Of a stretch of 64,000 bases of DNA, positions 16,366 through 24,239 are shown one piece after another (the stretch's first letter is position 1; each line of letters begins with the position of its first letter). The position numbers and the translations under genes are program-made. The stretch covers positions 186,001-250,000 of the forward strand of contig NZ_JBHUQE010000001.1 of NCBI RefSeq assembly GCF_042687825.1, given 5' to 3'. The stretch comes from Sedimentitalea sp042687825 (GTDB lineage Bacteria > Pseudomonadota > Alphaproteobacteria > Rhodobacterales > Rhodobacteraceae). The notes beneath the pieces are model-generated. The model did not search any database. It was not told the DNA's origin and was given only the letters and a program-made list of their open reading frames with translations.

Positions 16366-17391
16366 TCAGTGACGTTTCAATGTGTCGCCAAACGCGATGG
16401 TCGGCGTCAGGGTAATTGCCGTTTCTGCGGGTTCCGGCGGTTCCGCCAGACGCGCCGCGATAATCCCGGCCGCTTTTCGCCCGATCTCTAACCGGCAGGC
16501 ATCCATCGTCGCCAGTTTGCGGGGCAGTCCCTGCAGCAATTCGACCCCGTTGAAACCCGCCAGGCCGATCTGACCCGGAATCTCGATTCCCTGTTCCAGC
16601 AGATAGAGCAAGCCGCCGGCACCGATCATGTCATTGGAATAATACAGGAAATCCAGATCCGGAGACCGTTCTAGCATGGCCTGGGTCATCTCGCGCCCCT
16701 TGACCAGCGCCGATCCGCCGGAATAAAACGCCCGGTCCTCGATTTCGACTCCGCTTTTGGCCAGCACCTCGGTCAAGCCTTCGAACCGTTTGCGCGCACG
16801 GTGGTCCAGCGGCATTTTTGTGCCCATGAAACCGATATGCCGATAACCGGCTTTCAGGATCGCCTGCGCCATTTCGCGGCCGGCGCGCCGATGCGAAATG
16901 CCCACCATCGCATCGACCGGCGTGCCATCGGTATCCATGATCTCGACGACGGGAATACCCGCGGCCTTGAGCATGGCGCGGCTGGCTTCGGAATGTTCGA
17001 GCCCGGCGATGATCACGCCGGACGGCCGCCAGGACAGCATTTCGTAGAGAACGCGCTCTTCCTTCTCCGGCAGATAGTCGGTCACTCCGACCACCGGTTG
17101 CAACTCGGTGCCTTCCAGCACCTGATTGACGCCCGTCAACACTTCCGGAAACACCATATTGGACAACGAAGGGATGATCACGGCCACCAGATTCACCCGG
17201 TTGCTGGCCAGGGCTCCGGCAATCTTGTTGGGCACGTATCCCAATTCTTTTGCAGCGGCCAGAACCCGCGTCCGCGTCGCGTCGGACACGTCACCCCGGT
17301 TGCGCAATACCCGGCTGACGGTCATTTCCGAAACCCCCGAAGCTTCGGAAACATCGCGCAGGGTCAACGGGCGTTTGGAGTCTAGAGACAC
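16366..17391 (-). CDS. LacI-family repressor, GntR-like
   Basis: A 341-residue LacI/GalR-type regulator starting at GTG 17391. The N-terminal helix-turn-helix (LTLRDVSEASGVSEMTVSRV, then LRNRGDVS) and hinge helix (VPNKIAGALAS) are typical; the recognition helix resembles that of the gluconate repressor GntR. The periplasmic-binding-like effector domain follows (NLVAVIIPSLSNMVFPEV; SGVIIAGLEHSE; YYSNDMIGAGGLLYLLEQ). It is convergent with the small protein gene and the TRAP operon. A GntR-type operator lies 45 bp upstream of its start, suggesting autoregulation. The effector is probably a sugar acid, but the transported acid of the neighbouring TRAP system is also possible. Confidence 0.92.
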   Translation of the reverse strand: MSLDSKRPLTLRDVSEASGVSEMTVSRVLRNRGDVSDATRTRVLAAAKELGYVPNKIAGALASNRVNLVAVIIPSLSNMVFPEVLTGVNQVLEGTELQPVVGVTDYLPEKEERVLYEMLSWRPSGVIIAGLEHSEASRAMLKAAGIPVVEIMDTDGTPVDAMVGISHRRAGREMAQAILKAGYRHIGFMGTKMPLDHRARKRFEGLTEVLAKSGVEIEDRAFYSGGSALVKGREMTQAMLERSPDLDFLYYSNDMIGAGGLLYLLEQGIEIPGQIGLAGFNGVELLQGLPRKLATMDACRLEIGRKAAGIIAARLAEPPEPAETAITLTPTIAFGDTLKRH

Positions 17392-17435
17392 GAGGCAGAA
17401 CCTTCAGCGCAGGGAATGGCGGTGGCTTGAACGGA

Positions 17436-17449
17436 TGTTACCGCGAACA
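17436..17449. promoter_or_regulatory. Candidate LacI/GntR-type operator
   Basis: TGTTACC-GCGAACA is an imperfect palindrome with the central CG and the TGTT/AACA arms of the GntR operator (TGTTACCGGTAACA). It ends 45 bp before the start of the LacI-family gene, in its own promoter region. No second copy is visible in front of the TRAP or FAH genes. Confidence 0.4.
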
Positions 17450-17532
17450 CCGGACCGGGATCAACCGCCGCGCGCAGGGTGCCCCGGCTGCTTCAGGCGC
17501 ACGGGTCCCAGGCAGCACGGGTCGAGGCAAGA

Positions 17533-18018
17533 TCAGTTGTCCTGTCGCGCGATATCTGTGATGAGAATGCCGGCAACGTTTTCGCCCAACTCCTTAACCG
17601 CCACGTCCCTGAGCGCCAAACGCAAGACATCCAGGCGTTCGGGCTGCGTAAAGGCTCCGTCAAAACCGCCCATATTGGCGTGATCAAAAAGCACGCGCAG
17701 AAACAGGTCGCGCAGTTTCGGTTCGCGCTCGAAAACCGTGTCATTCATCGACACGCTGGTTTCGACGCTCAGCGACATGACCACCAACGACGAGACCTGG
17801 CCGCTTTTGACGACGGGTACCACGAACTGGTTGTTCAGCTTGACAAATTCGGTGGTTGCGGCCTCTTCGTGGTCAGCGTGGGCCGCTTCCGATTTTGCTT
17901 CGGCGGTTGCAGTGTCATGGTTTTCGGAGGGCGCGGCCGGCGCAAGGAAAATCCCCGCGCCAACGCCGGCACCCGTGCCCAGGATGAGAAAGACCAAAGG
18001 GATGAGTTTCGACAACAT
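17533..18018 (-). CDS. FliL-like flagellar protein (second copy)
   Basis: A 161-residue single-pass protein with an N-terminal helix (LIPLVFLILGTGAGVGAGIFL), an Ala/His/Glu-rich linker (residues 30-55) and a periplasmic FliL-like domain (EFVKLNNQFVVPVV, then VMSLSVETSV, ending GILITDIARQ). It is the last gene of the flgB-to-flgH operon, 9 bp after flgH. The protein is clearly different from the FliL at 2530-3018; the two share the domain but little identity. A dual set is known in some alphaproteobacteria, where the flgH-linked copy is usually annotated only as FliL family. Confidence 0.85.
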   Translation of the reverse strand: MLSKLIPLVFLILGTGAGVGAGIFLAPAAPSENHDTATAEAKSEAAHADHEEAATTEFVKLNNQFVVPVVKSGQVSSLVVMSLSVETSVSMNDTVFEREPKLRDLFLRVLFDHANMGGFDGAFTQPERLDVLRLALRDVAVKELGENVAGILITDIARQDN

Positions 18019-18027
18019 CAGCGGACC

Positions 18028-18771
18028 TCAGAACGGCAGAACGGTGTCGAGGATTTGCTGCCCATAGCGCGGTTGCTGAACGTCCGTGATCTGTCCCCGC
18101 CCGCCATAAGACACCCGGGCCGACGCAATCTTGTCATAGGTCACTTCGTTCAGGCGCGATATGTCCTCGGGCCGCACATATCCTGCGACCAGCAATTCGC
18201 GCAGTTCGAAGTTCACGCGCAGTTCCTGCGAACCAGAAATCGCCAGAACACCGTTGGGCAGCACGTCGGTGATCGTTGCGGCCACGCGCAGCGTCAGCTT
18301 TTCCTTGCGCTTGACCGAGCCTTTGCCGGTGGTTTCGCTTTTCGAACCCAAATCCACAAGCTCGGCCGACGTTGCCCCCTCGGGCAACCTTCTGTCGAGG
18401 CGTTGCGGCAGGCCGAGGAGCTGCGGCACTTCCAGACTTTCCGATCCGTCGCGTGACCGCTTGGTGTCATTGCTGATTTCGGCCTTTTCATCGATCTCTA
18501 TGACCACGGTCAGAATATCGCCCTTGGTCATCGCCCGCCGGTCGCCCAGCAGAGATTGGCGCTCACCGCTCCATAGAGACGAGCGATCGACGGTCCGCTG
18601 CGGTTGGGTCTGCAGCGGCAGACCCGGCATCAGCATGGCGACATGTTCCGACGTCTCTGTATTTGCACTGAAGGACGGCGGTTTGCCAAGATGGTCCATC
18701 CGGCCACAGGCGCCCAACGCCACGAGGCCGCTCAAGGCCAGGGAAAGTGCGAATTGTCTGTTTCTCATCAT
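18028..18771 (-). CDS. flgH: Flagellar L-ring lipoprotein FlgH
   Basis: A 247-residue FlgH, which forms the outer-membrane L ring around the rod. The N-terminus is a lipoprotein signal with lipobox LVALGAC (cysteine near residue 22). FlgH core motifs are visible: SLWSGERQSLLGDRRAMTKG, DILTVVIEIDEKAEISNDTK, RVAATITDVLPNGVLAISGS, then LVAGYVRPEDIS, and a C-terminal VSYGGRGQITDVQQPRYGQQ. Length is normal. It overlaps flgA by 4 bp. flgI, the P-ring gene, does not follow and is not in the window. Confidence 0.96.
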   Translation of the reverse strand: MMRNRQFALSLALSGLVALGACGRMDHLGKPPSFSANTETSEHVAMLMPGLPLQTQPQRTVDRSSLWSGERQSLLGDRRAMTKGDILTVVIEIDEKAEISNDTKRSRDGSESLEVPQLLGLPQRLDRRLPEGATSAELVDLGSKSETTGKGSVKRKEKLTLRVAATITDVLPNGVLAISGSQELRVNFELRELLVAGYVRPEDISRLNEVTYDKIASARVSYGGRGQITDVQQPRYGQQILDTVLPF

Positions 18772-19187
18772 TGAACCTCGATGGATCCGTCGCTTTGAAC
18801 GCGACCACTCACGGTTGCGCGCGATGACAGGTTCATCACGCGAATGACTTCACCGGCGGCCCCACGTCCCAGGGACCGGCCTTCGGTTTCGATCCGCAGC
18901 CCGCCCTGCAAGAAAACCAGCGACACAGTATCGTTGCGGCTGACGATCGCCGGCGGGCCGACATCCCCCGGCCGCACCGGCCGGCCGGGATAAAGTGCCA
19001 CCCGGGCTTCCTGCCCCACCAGATCGCTGGCGGCGCTCAGCGCGCCCGCGACCTCGACATTCTTGGGAATCAGGTCCTCGGCGGCGATGATTTCCTTGGC
19101 ACGGATCGTGCGTGTCGGCACCAGAATGTCGGCGCTCAGCTCTGGCGCGGCGATCAACAGCAGTAAGGCGATCAGCCGTGTCATCAC
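18768..19187 (-). CDS. flgA: Flagellar P-ring assembly chaperone FlgA
   Basis: A 139-residue periplasmic protein with a signal peptide (TRLIALLLLIAAPELSA). It is the short SAF-domain form of FlgA: TRTIRAKEIIAAEDLI, LVGQEARVALYPGRPVRPGD, then VSLVFLQGGLRIETEGRSLG and GEVIRVMNLSSRATVSGRV. FlgA helps FlgI assemble into the P ring. E. coli FlgA is about 219 residues; alphaproteobacterial ones are commonly of this shorter length. Start and stop both overlap neighbours (flgG, flgH) by 4 bp. Confidence 0.93.
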   Translation of the reverse strand: MMTRLIALLLLIAAPELSADILVPTRTIRAKEIIAAEDLIPKNVEVAGALSAASDLVGQEARVALYPGRPVRPGDVGPPAIVSRNDTVSLVFLQGGLRIETEGRSLGRGAAGEVIRVMNLSSRATVSGRVQSDGSIEVQ

Positions 19188-19969
19188 CGCACCTGCGTGG
19201 TGGCGGCCATCATCTGATCCGCGGCAGAGATGACCTTGGCGTTCATTTCATAGCCACGCTGGGCCTCGATCAATTCGGTCACTTCGCGCACTGCGTCGAC
19301 CGAGCTGGATTCCAGGTATCCTTGCCGCAGCGTGCCCAGGCCGTCTTCACCCGGCGTCGACACCAGTGCGGGACCCGACGCTTCGGTTTCCTTGAACAGG
19401 TTGCTTCCGATCGCCTCGAGCCCCTTGGCATTGGTGAAATCCGCAAGCGTGAACTGCCCCAGCAACTGACCTTCGGCAGTGTCCGTGAAGTAAGCATAGA
19501 CCTCGCCCGCCGCGTTGATCGAAATGCTGTGCGCATCCGACGGGATCACGATTTCCGGCGCGACCGCATGACCGTCCGAGGTGACGATCAGCCCCTCGGC
19601 CGAGCGTTTCAGACTGCCGTCCCGGGTATAGGCCGTGTCACCCGACGGCAGAGTCAGCTCCAGATACCCCTTGCCCTCGATGGCGACATCCAGGTCGTTC
19701 CCGGTTTCGCCCAGCGCCCCTTGCGCCAGATGGATGGTGACCGCGCTGGGCCGCACACCCAGCCCCAGCTGGATGCCGGTTGGCAGCACCGTTCCGTCCG
19801 AGGCACTGACCGTACCCGCCCGCGAGACCTGCTGGTAGTGCAGGTCGGAAAACTCGGCGCGCCGGGCGTTGTAGCCGGTGGTGTTCATATTCGCCAGGTT
19901 GTTGGAAATGGTTTCGACACGCAGCTGCTGTGCGCTCATCCCGGTGGCGGCAATTTTCAAGGCACGCAT
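19184..19969 (-). CDS. flgG: Distal rod protein FlgG
   Basis: A 261-residue FlgG, the distal rod subunit, exported through the type III gate. It carries the N-terminal rod motif (ATGMSAQQLRVETISNNLAN, then NTTGYNARRAEF), the central FlgG segment (LGLGVRPSAVT; IEGKGYLELTLPSGDTAYTR) and the C-terminal signature LESSSVDAVREVTELIEAQR. Length matches E. coli FlgG (260). It lies 20 bp after flgF and overlaps flgA by 4 bp. Confidence 0.97.
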   Translation of the reverse strand: MRALKIAATGMSAQQLRVETISNNLANMNTTGYNARRAEFSDLHYQQVSRAGTVSASDGTVLPTGIQLGLGVRPSAVTIHLAQGALGETGNDLDVAIEGKGYLELTLPSGDTAYTRDGSLKRSAEGLIVTSDGHAVAPEIVIPSDAHSISINAAGEVYAYFTDTAEGQLLGQFTLADFTNAKGLEAIGSNLFKETEASGPALVSTPGEDGLGTLRQGYLESSSVDAVREVTELIEAQRGYEMNAKVISAADQMMAATTQVR

Positions 19970-19989
19970 CGGATTCTCCTATCCTCTGT

Positions 19990-20703
19990 TCACTTAATAA
20001 GGGTTTTCACGGCGTTTCGGATGCGCTGATCCTCGCGTTCGAGAAAGCTTTGACCCATTTCATAGGCCCGCTGGACCTCGATCATGCGCGAGACCTGCAG
20101 GATCGCATTCACGTTTGACGCCTCGACAAAGCCCTGCAGAATGGTGGCATTCTCCGCCGGCTCGACCCCGGCCTCTGCCCTAAACATCACGCCATCCTCG
20201 CGCACCAATCCCAGAGGATCAGTGGGGTTGTAGAGCCCGATCTGACCCAGCAACTGACCATCGGCACTGAGCGTACCGTCGGCGGCAACACTGATACCGG
20301 CGACGCCGGGAGGCACGAACACCGGCGCACCGCCGGCATCCAGAACCCGGTGGCCGTCCATGGTGACCAGATCGCCATCGGCATTTGGCGAAAAGCTGCC
20401 CGACCGCGTCAGTCGCTGGCCGGCGGGCGTGTCCACCAGAAAGAACCCGTCGCCTTCGATTGCAAAATCGAATGTGCCGTTCGTCTGTGTCAGCGCGCCC
20501 TGAGCCATCGACGTGTTGCGCACATGGGCCTCGCTCATCGAGAGCGACGACTGACCCGGAGCGGATTTGACGAATTCGGAAAAGATCAATCCCTCTTGCC
20601 GAAAGCCCGTAGTCGCCGCGTTGGCGATATTATTCGCGACAATGCGCATCTCGCGCGTCAACCCGGATTGGCGGGACAGGATCACATAGCTGGCAGCGTC
20701 CAT
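19990..20703 (-). CDS. flgF: Proximal rod protein FlgF
   Basis: A 237-residue FlgF. The ATG at 20703 shares one base with the fliQ stop (TAATG). A longer frame to 20931 covers fliQ and is not used. N-terminal rod motif: LTREMRIVANNIANAATTGF. The central part has FAIEGDGFFLVDTPAGQRLT, then RSGSFSPNADGDLVT. The C-terminus is NVNAILQVSRMIEVQRAYE. The name FlgF rather than FlgG rests on its length and the flgF-flgG gene order. Confidence 0.94.
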   Translation of the reverse strand: MDAASYVILSRQSGLTREMRIVANNIANAATTGFRQEGLIFSEFVKSAPGQSSLSMSEAHVRNTSMAQGALTQTNGTFDFAIEGDGFFLVDTPAGQRLTRSGSFSPNADGDLVTMDGHRVLDAGGAPVFVPPGVAGISVAADGTLSADGQLLGQIGLYNPTDPLGLVREDGVMFRAEAGVEPAENATILQGFVEASNVNAILQVSRMIEVQRAYEMGQSFLEREDQRIRNAVKTLIK

Positions 20704-20975
20704 TACAGATTTCCAATGATCAGCGGGATGATATGGCCATCGAAAAACGCCACCAGCGTCTGGGTCATGAACCCCATGGACAGCCAAAAGACGATGACGA
20801 TGGCCGCGAGTTTCGGAACGAAGGTCAGGGTCATTTCCTGGATCGACGTCAGGGCCTGGAACAGGCCGATCGCCAGACCGGTCACCAGTGCCACCGTGAG
20901 GATCGGAATCGAGACGGTCACGGCGACCCACAGCCCCTGGCGCAGCGTGTCATAGAAGATGCCTTCGGACAGCAT
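20703..20975 (-). CDS. fliQ: Flagellar export gate protein FliQ
   Basis: A 90-residue, two-helix membrane protein. ATG 20975 follows the fliE stop directly. Motifs: LRQGLWVAVTVSIPILTVAL, GLAIGLFQALTSIQEMTLTF and VPKLAAIVIVFWLSMGFM, which match FliQ along the whole length. It is a subunit of the FliPQR export gate. Its position between fliE and flgF is characteristic of alphaproteobacterial flagellar operons. Confidence 0.96.
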   Translation of the reverse strand: MLSEGIFYDTLRQGLWVAVTVSIPILTVALVTGLAIGLFQALTSIQEMTLTFVPKLAAIVIVFWLSMGFMTQTLVAFFDGHIIPLIIGNL

Positions 20976-20976
20976 G

Positions 20977-21267
20977 TCAGACCGGCATCCGCAGGATTTC
21001 CTGATAGGCCTCAACGACCTTGTTGCGCACCGTGATGGCGGTTTCCACGGCCAGTTCGGTCTGCGCCAGCGCCTGAACCAGCGCATGTGGATCGGCATCG
21101 CCGGTCATTGCCGCCATGGCGGTTTCTTCGCCATGCTGCAGAGTTGCGGCAAAGTCCTGAAAGGCCGAGCGGATTTGCGCGCCGGCGCCTTCGGACGCAG
21201 GATCGGGCTGTGTGGCGGGGCGCGCCGCACCATAGTTCTGCACGGCAGAGAGAGAGCGAACATCCAT
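20977..21267 (-). CDS. fliE: MS ring-rod junction protein FliE
   Basis: A 96-residue FliE, which links the MS ring to the rod and is the first exported subunit. The C-terminal half carries the family signature: ADPHALVQALAQTELAVETA, then VRNKVVEAYQEILRMPV. It lies 12 bp downstream of flgC and 1 bp upstream of the fliQ start codon. Confidence 0.95.
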   Translation of the reverse strand: MDVRSLSAVQNYGAARPATQPDPASEGAGAQIRSAFQDFAATLQHGEETAMAAMTGDADPHALVQALAQTELAVETAITVRNKVVEAYQEILRMPV

Positions 21268-21279
21268 TCTGGATCTCCT

Positions 21280-21669
21280 TTATTTTCGCAAGAGTGCCAT
21301 CAGGCCGGCAGACATTTGCCGGGACTGGTCGAACATCTTCAGGTTAGCTTCATAGCTGCGCTGCGCCTCGCGGGCGTCAGCGATTTCGATCATCAGATCG
21401 ACATTGGACCCGTCATAATGGCCCGAATCGTCAGCCAACGGGTGGCTGGGGTCAAAAACCCGCTCAAGCGAGCTTTGGTCCAGCCGCACCCGTCCCACCG
21501 AGACCAAATCCGTGTCATTCGGACCGCGCACGGTTTCAAAGGCCACGCTTTTGCGCCGGTATCCCGGCGTGTCCGCATTCGAGATGTTCTCGGAGACGTG
21601 GCGCAGACGGGTGGCCTGGGCGCGCAGGGCGCTGGCCGAAACCGAAAGGGCGTTGGAAAATTCACTCAT
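21280..21669 (-). CDS. flgC: Proximal rod protein FlgC
   Basis: A 129-residue FlgC. ATG 21669 gives the normal N-terminus (MSEFSNALSVSASALRAQAT); a longer open frame to 21846 overlaps flgB and is rejected. Rod motif: RLRHVSENISNADTPGYRRK. The C-terminus has GSNVDLMIEIADAREAQRSY, then EANLKMFDQSRQMSAGLMAL. It lies 11 bp after flgB. Confidence 0.95.
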   Translation of the reverse strand: MSEFSNALSVSASALRAQATRLRHVSENISNADTPGYRRKSVAFETVRGPNDTDLVSVGRVRLDQSSLERVFDPSHPLADDSGHYDGSNVDLMIEIADAREAQRSYEANLKMFDQSRQMSAGLMALLRK

Positions 21670-21680
21670 CGTCGCGCCCT

Positions 21681-22067
21681 CTATGACCGGCCAAGACTGG
21701 TGCGCAGGATAGACAGCGAAGACTTGTAGATCGCCAGAGCGCGGTTGTGCTGACTGTTGATCTCGGCGCCTTTCATCAGTTCCAGTTCGACTGAAACCGA
21801 ATTGCCGTTCGGGTCGGTTTGTGTATCTGTGGCAAAGCTTTGCCAACCGTTCGCGGCACCGGCCGGGGCGTTCAGATGACCCGCACGGCTGGCACGCATG
21901 CCAGATGACGCCGCGCCATCATAGACTTGTGCAAAAGGCAGGATGTCACGGGCCTTGTAGCCCGGCGTGTCTGCGTTGGCGACGTTTTCCGCCACGATGG
22001 CCTGTCGCTGCCCGGCATGTGTTGCCATGGCGTACGCGGTCTTAAAGACGTTCAATCCTTGGAACAT
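21681..22067 (-). CDS. flgB: Proximal rod protein FlgB
   Basis: A 128-residue FlgB and first gene of the minus-strand rod operon. ATG 22067 is preceded by GGGAGAAG, which fixes the start. Motifs: THAGQRQAIVAENVANADTP, GYKARDILPF, and the C-terminal SVSVELELMKGAEINSQHNR with ALAIYKSSLSILRTSLG. The gene diverges from fliI; the 88-bp gap contains a CtrA-like box. Confidence 0.95.
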   Translation of the reverse strand: MFQGLNVFKTAYAMATHAGQRQAIVAENVANADTPGYKARDILPFAQVYDGAASSGMRASRAGHLNAPAGAANGWQSFATDTQTDPNGNSVSVELELMKGAEINSQHNRALAIYKSSLSILRTSLGRS

Positions 22068-22090
22068 CGGGGCTTCTCCCTCGATCAATT

Positions 22091-22105
22091 TCAATCAAGG
22101 CTTAA
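22091..22105. promoter_or_regulatory. CtrA-like box between flgB and fliI
   Basis: TCAA-TCAAGGC-TTAA has the CtrA spacing (TTAA-N7-TTAA) with one mismatch, in the divergent flgB/fliI gap. It lies 24 bp upstream of flgB and 51 bp upstream of fliI. The same kind of site occurs at 3065-3079 in the other divergent flagellar gap, which makes chance less likely. Confidence 0.45.
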
Positions 22106-22155
22106 CCCCGATTCCTTTAGAAAGAGTGTGCAGGGAACAAAAGGAGATCCGAAAC

Positions 22156-23499
22156 GTGACGCTGGACCTGAAAATGCTGCGCGACGAAATCGCCACTGCC
22201 CAGATCGCCCGGCCGGTCGGCCGTGTCATCAGCGTGCACGGTGGGACGGTGCAATTGTCCGGCCTCGCCGGCGACGCGCATATTGGCGATCACCTTGTGC
22301 TCAGACGTACGCCCGGCACTCCGTTGGCCGGCGAGGTTCTGCAGATTGATCAGAATATTGTGCACATGTTGCCGGACGCAGCACCCGACGGTGTCGCGAT
22401 CGGTGATCAGGTGGTCCTGCACCGGGTACCGCCCTTTGCGCCGGGTGATCACTGGATCGGTCGCGTCATCGATCCGTATGGTGCGCCTTTGGATGGCAAA
22501 CCGCTCAGCCGCGGCGGTGTTGTTCACGATCTGATGTCTTCTCCACCGCCCGCGGTCGAGCGGATGCCGTTGGGGGAACGCGTGGCAACAGGCCTGTCGG
22601 TCCTGAACACCATGCTGCCGATCGTACAGGGTCAGCGCGTCGGTCTGTTTGCCGGCTCGGGTGTCGGCAAGTCGCGCCTGCTGGCGCAATTGGCGCGCAA
22701 CATGACGGCCGATATCGTGGTGATCGCGCTGGTCGGCGAACGTGGCCGTGAGGTCAACGATTTCGTCGACCGGGTGTTGGGGCCCGAAGGCATGAAACGC
22801 GCCGTCGTTCTGGCCGCAACTTCGGATCAGTCCGCCCTGACCCGCCGACGCTGTGCCTGGGCGGCAATGGCCGCAGCCGAACATTTTCGCGACCAGGGCC
22901 TGAACGTGCTGTTCCTGGCCGATTCTGTGACCCGGTTTGCCGAAGCACATCGCGAAATCGCGGTGTCCGGCGGCGAAGCGCCTGCCCTGCGGGGCTTTCC
23001 TCCGTCGGTCACGCCGATGATCACCGCCCTCTGCGAACGTGCCGGCCCCGGACGCTTTGGCCAGGGACATATCACTGCCGTGTTCAGCGTGCTGGTCGCC
23101 GGGTCGGACATGGACGAGCCCATCGCCGATATCCTGCGCGGGGTTCTGGACGGCCATATTGTGCTGAACCGCGAGATCGCGGAACGGGGCCGTTTCCCGG
23201 CCATCGACGTCAGCAGGTCGGTCTCACGCAGCTTGCCCGACGCCGCCAGCGATGCCGAAAACGCCGTGATTGCAGATGTTCGGCGGCTGCTGGGTGCCTA
23301 TGAACAGTCCGAGGTGATGATCAAGGCCGGTCTCTATGCCGAGGGCGCCGATCCGGTGGTCGATCAGGCGATCCGCGTCTGGCCGGATCTGGACGCCTTC
23401 TTTGCCAAGCCCGAGCCGGATAGCATCCGCAACAGTTTCGACCGGCTGGGTTTGATCCTGCGCCGCGCCGCGACACCCGGTGAAAAGCGCCCGCGCTGA
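22156..23499 (+). CDS. fliI: Flagellar export ATPase FliI
   Basis: A 447-residue FliI, the ATPase that drives flagellar export. GTG 22156 is chosen because AAGGAG lies 9 bp upstream; the open frame further upstream runs over flgB. Walker A is FAGSGVGKSRLLAQL (about residues 172-186); Walker B ends in VLFLADSVTRFAEAHREIA. ALRGFPPSVTPMITALCERA and VSRSVSRSLPDAASDAE are F1-beta/FliI-type segments. Length is normal. No fliJ follows; the next recognisable gene is RNase D. Confidence 0.96.
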   Translation: MTLDLKMLRDEIATAQIARPVGRVISVHGGTVQLSGLAGDAHIGDHLVLRRTPGTPLAGEVLQIDQNIVHMLPDAAPDGVAIGDQVVLHRVPPFAPGDHWIGRVIDPYGAPLDGKPLSRGGVVHDLMSSPPPAVERMPLGERVATGLSVLNTMLPIVQGQRVGLFAGSGVGKSRLLAQLARNMTADIVVIALVGERGREVNDFVDRVLGPEGMKRAVVLAATSDQSALTRRRCAWAAMAAAEHFRDQGLNVLFLADSVTRFAEAHREIAVSGGEAPALRGFPPSVTPMITALCERAGPGRFGQGHITAVFSVLVAGSDMDEPIADILRGVLDGHIVLNREIAERGRFPAIDVSRSVSRSLPDAASDAENAVIADVRRLLGAYEQSEVMIKAGLYAEGADPVVDQAIRVWPDLDAFFAKPEPDSIRNSFDRLGLILRRAATPGEKRPR

Positions 23500-23624
23500 G
23501 CCCCGCACATGACGCGTCTCGGCCGTTGCCGGGTCCGGCTGTTCCCCGCGGCAGTTGAGTTCGCCGCGCAAAGCGCCTATTTCGGCGTGAAGCCACGCGC
23601 CGGGCGCAGACAAGGGACGTAAAT

Positions 23625-24239
23625 TTGGCCAACCACCTCTATCAGAACGATCTGCCCGACGGGCTGGACCTGGGTCCGGCTGTCGCGATTGATTGCGAAA
23701 CCATGGGACTCAATCCGTATCGCGATCGGCTCTGCGTCATTCAGATGTCCAGCGGGGACGGCGACGCTCATATCGTCCAGGTGGCCAGGGGCCAGACCGC
23801 GGCGCCCAATCTCTGCGCCATGCTGGAAAACCCCGAAGTGCTGAAGCTGTTTCATTTCGGCCGATTCGACATCGCCGCAATGTACCACGCCTTTGGTGCT
23901 CTGGCAGCTCCGGTCTATTGCACAAAGATCGCCTCGCGGCTGATCCGCACCTATACTGACCGGCACGGATTGAAGAACCTGACCCAGGAATTGCTGGGGA
24001 TCGATATCAGCAAACAGCAGCAAATGAGCGACTGGGGCGCCGCCGAACTGACCGCTGCACAACTGGATTATGCCGCATCAGACGTGTTGCACCTGCATCG
24101 CCTGCGCGACGAACTGGATCGGCGTCTGGCTCGTGAGCAACGGACCGACATCGCCCAGGCCTGTTTCGAATTTCTGCCAACGCGCGCCCGGCTGGATTTG
24201 GCCGGCTGGCCCGAAACCGACATCTTTGCGCATTCATGA
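23625..24239 (+). CDS. rnd: Ribonuclease D, catalytic domain only
   Basis: A 204-residue 3'-5' exonuclease of the DEDDy type, predicted to trim tRNA or other small RNAs. It starts at TTG 23625, with AAGGGA upstream. Exo I is AIDCETMGL, Exo II is LFHFGRFDIAAM, and Exo III is LDYAASDVLHLHRL, so all four acidic residues and the tyrosine are present. E. coli RNase D is about 375 residues with two HRDC domains; this one ends after the catalytic domain, as is common in alphaproteobacteria. Its stop overlaps the kdsD start by 4 bp. Confidence 0.92.
   Translation: MANHLYQNDLPDGLDLGPAVAIDCETMGLNPYRDRLCVIQMSSGDGDAHIVQVARGQTAAPNLCAMLENPEVLKLFHFGRFDIAAMYHAFGALAAPVYCTKIASRLIRTYTDRHGLKNLTQELLGIDISKQQQMSDWGAAELTAAQLDYAASDVLHLHRLRDELDRRLAREQRTDIAQACFEFLPTRARLDLAGWPETDIFAHS

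Noticed and set aside
23509..23622. A 37-codon frame between fliI and RNase D, where fliJ might be expected
   Set aside because: Far too short for FliJ (about 140 residues), no coiled coil, and no ribosome site.
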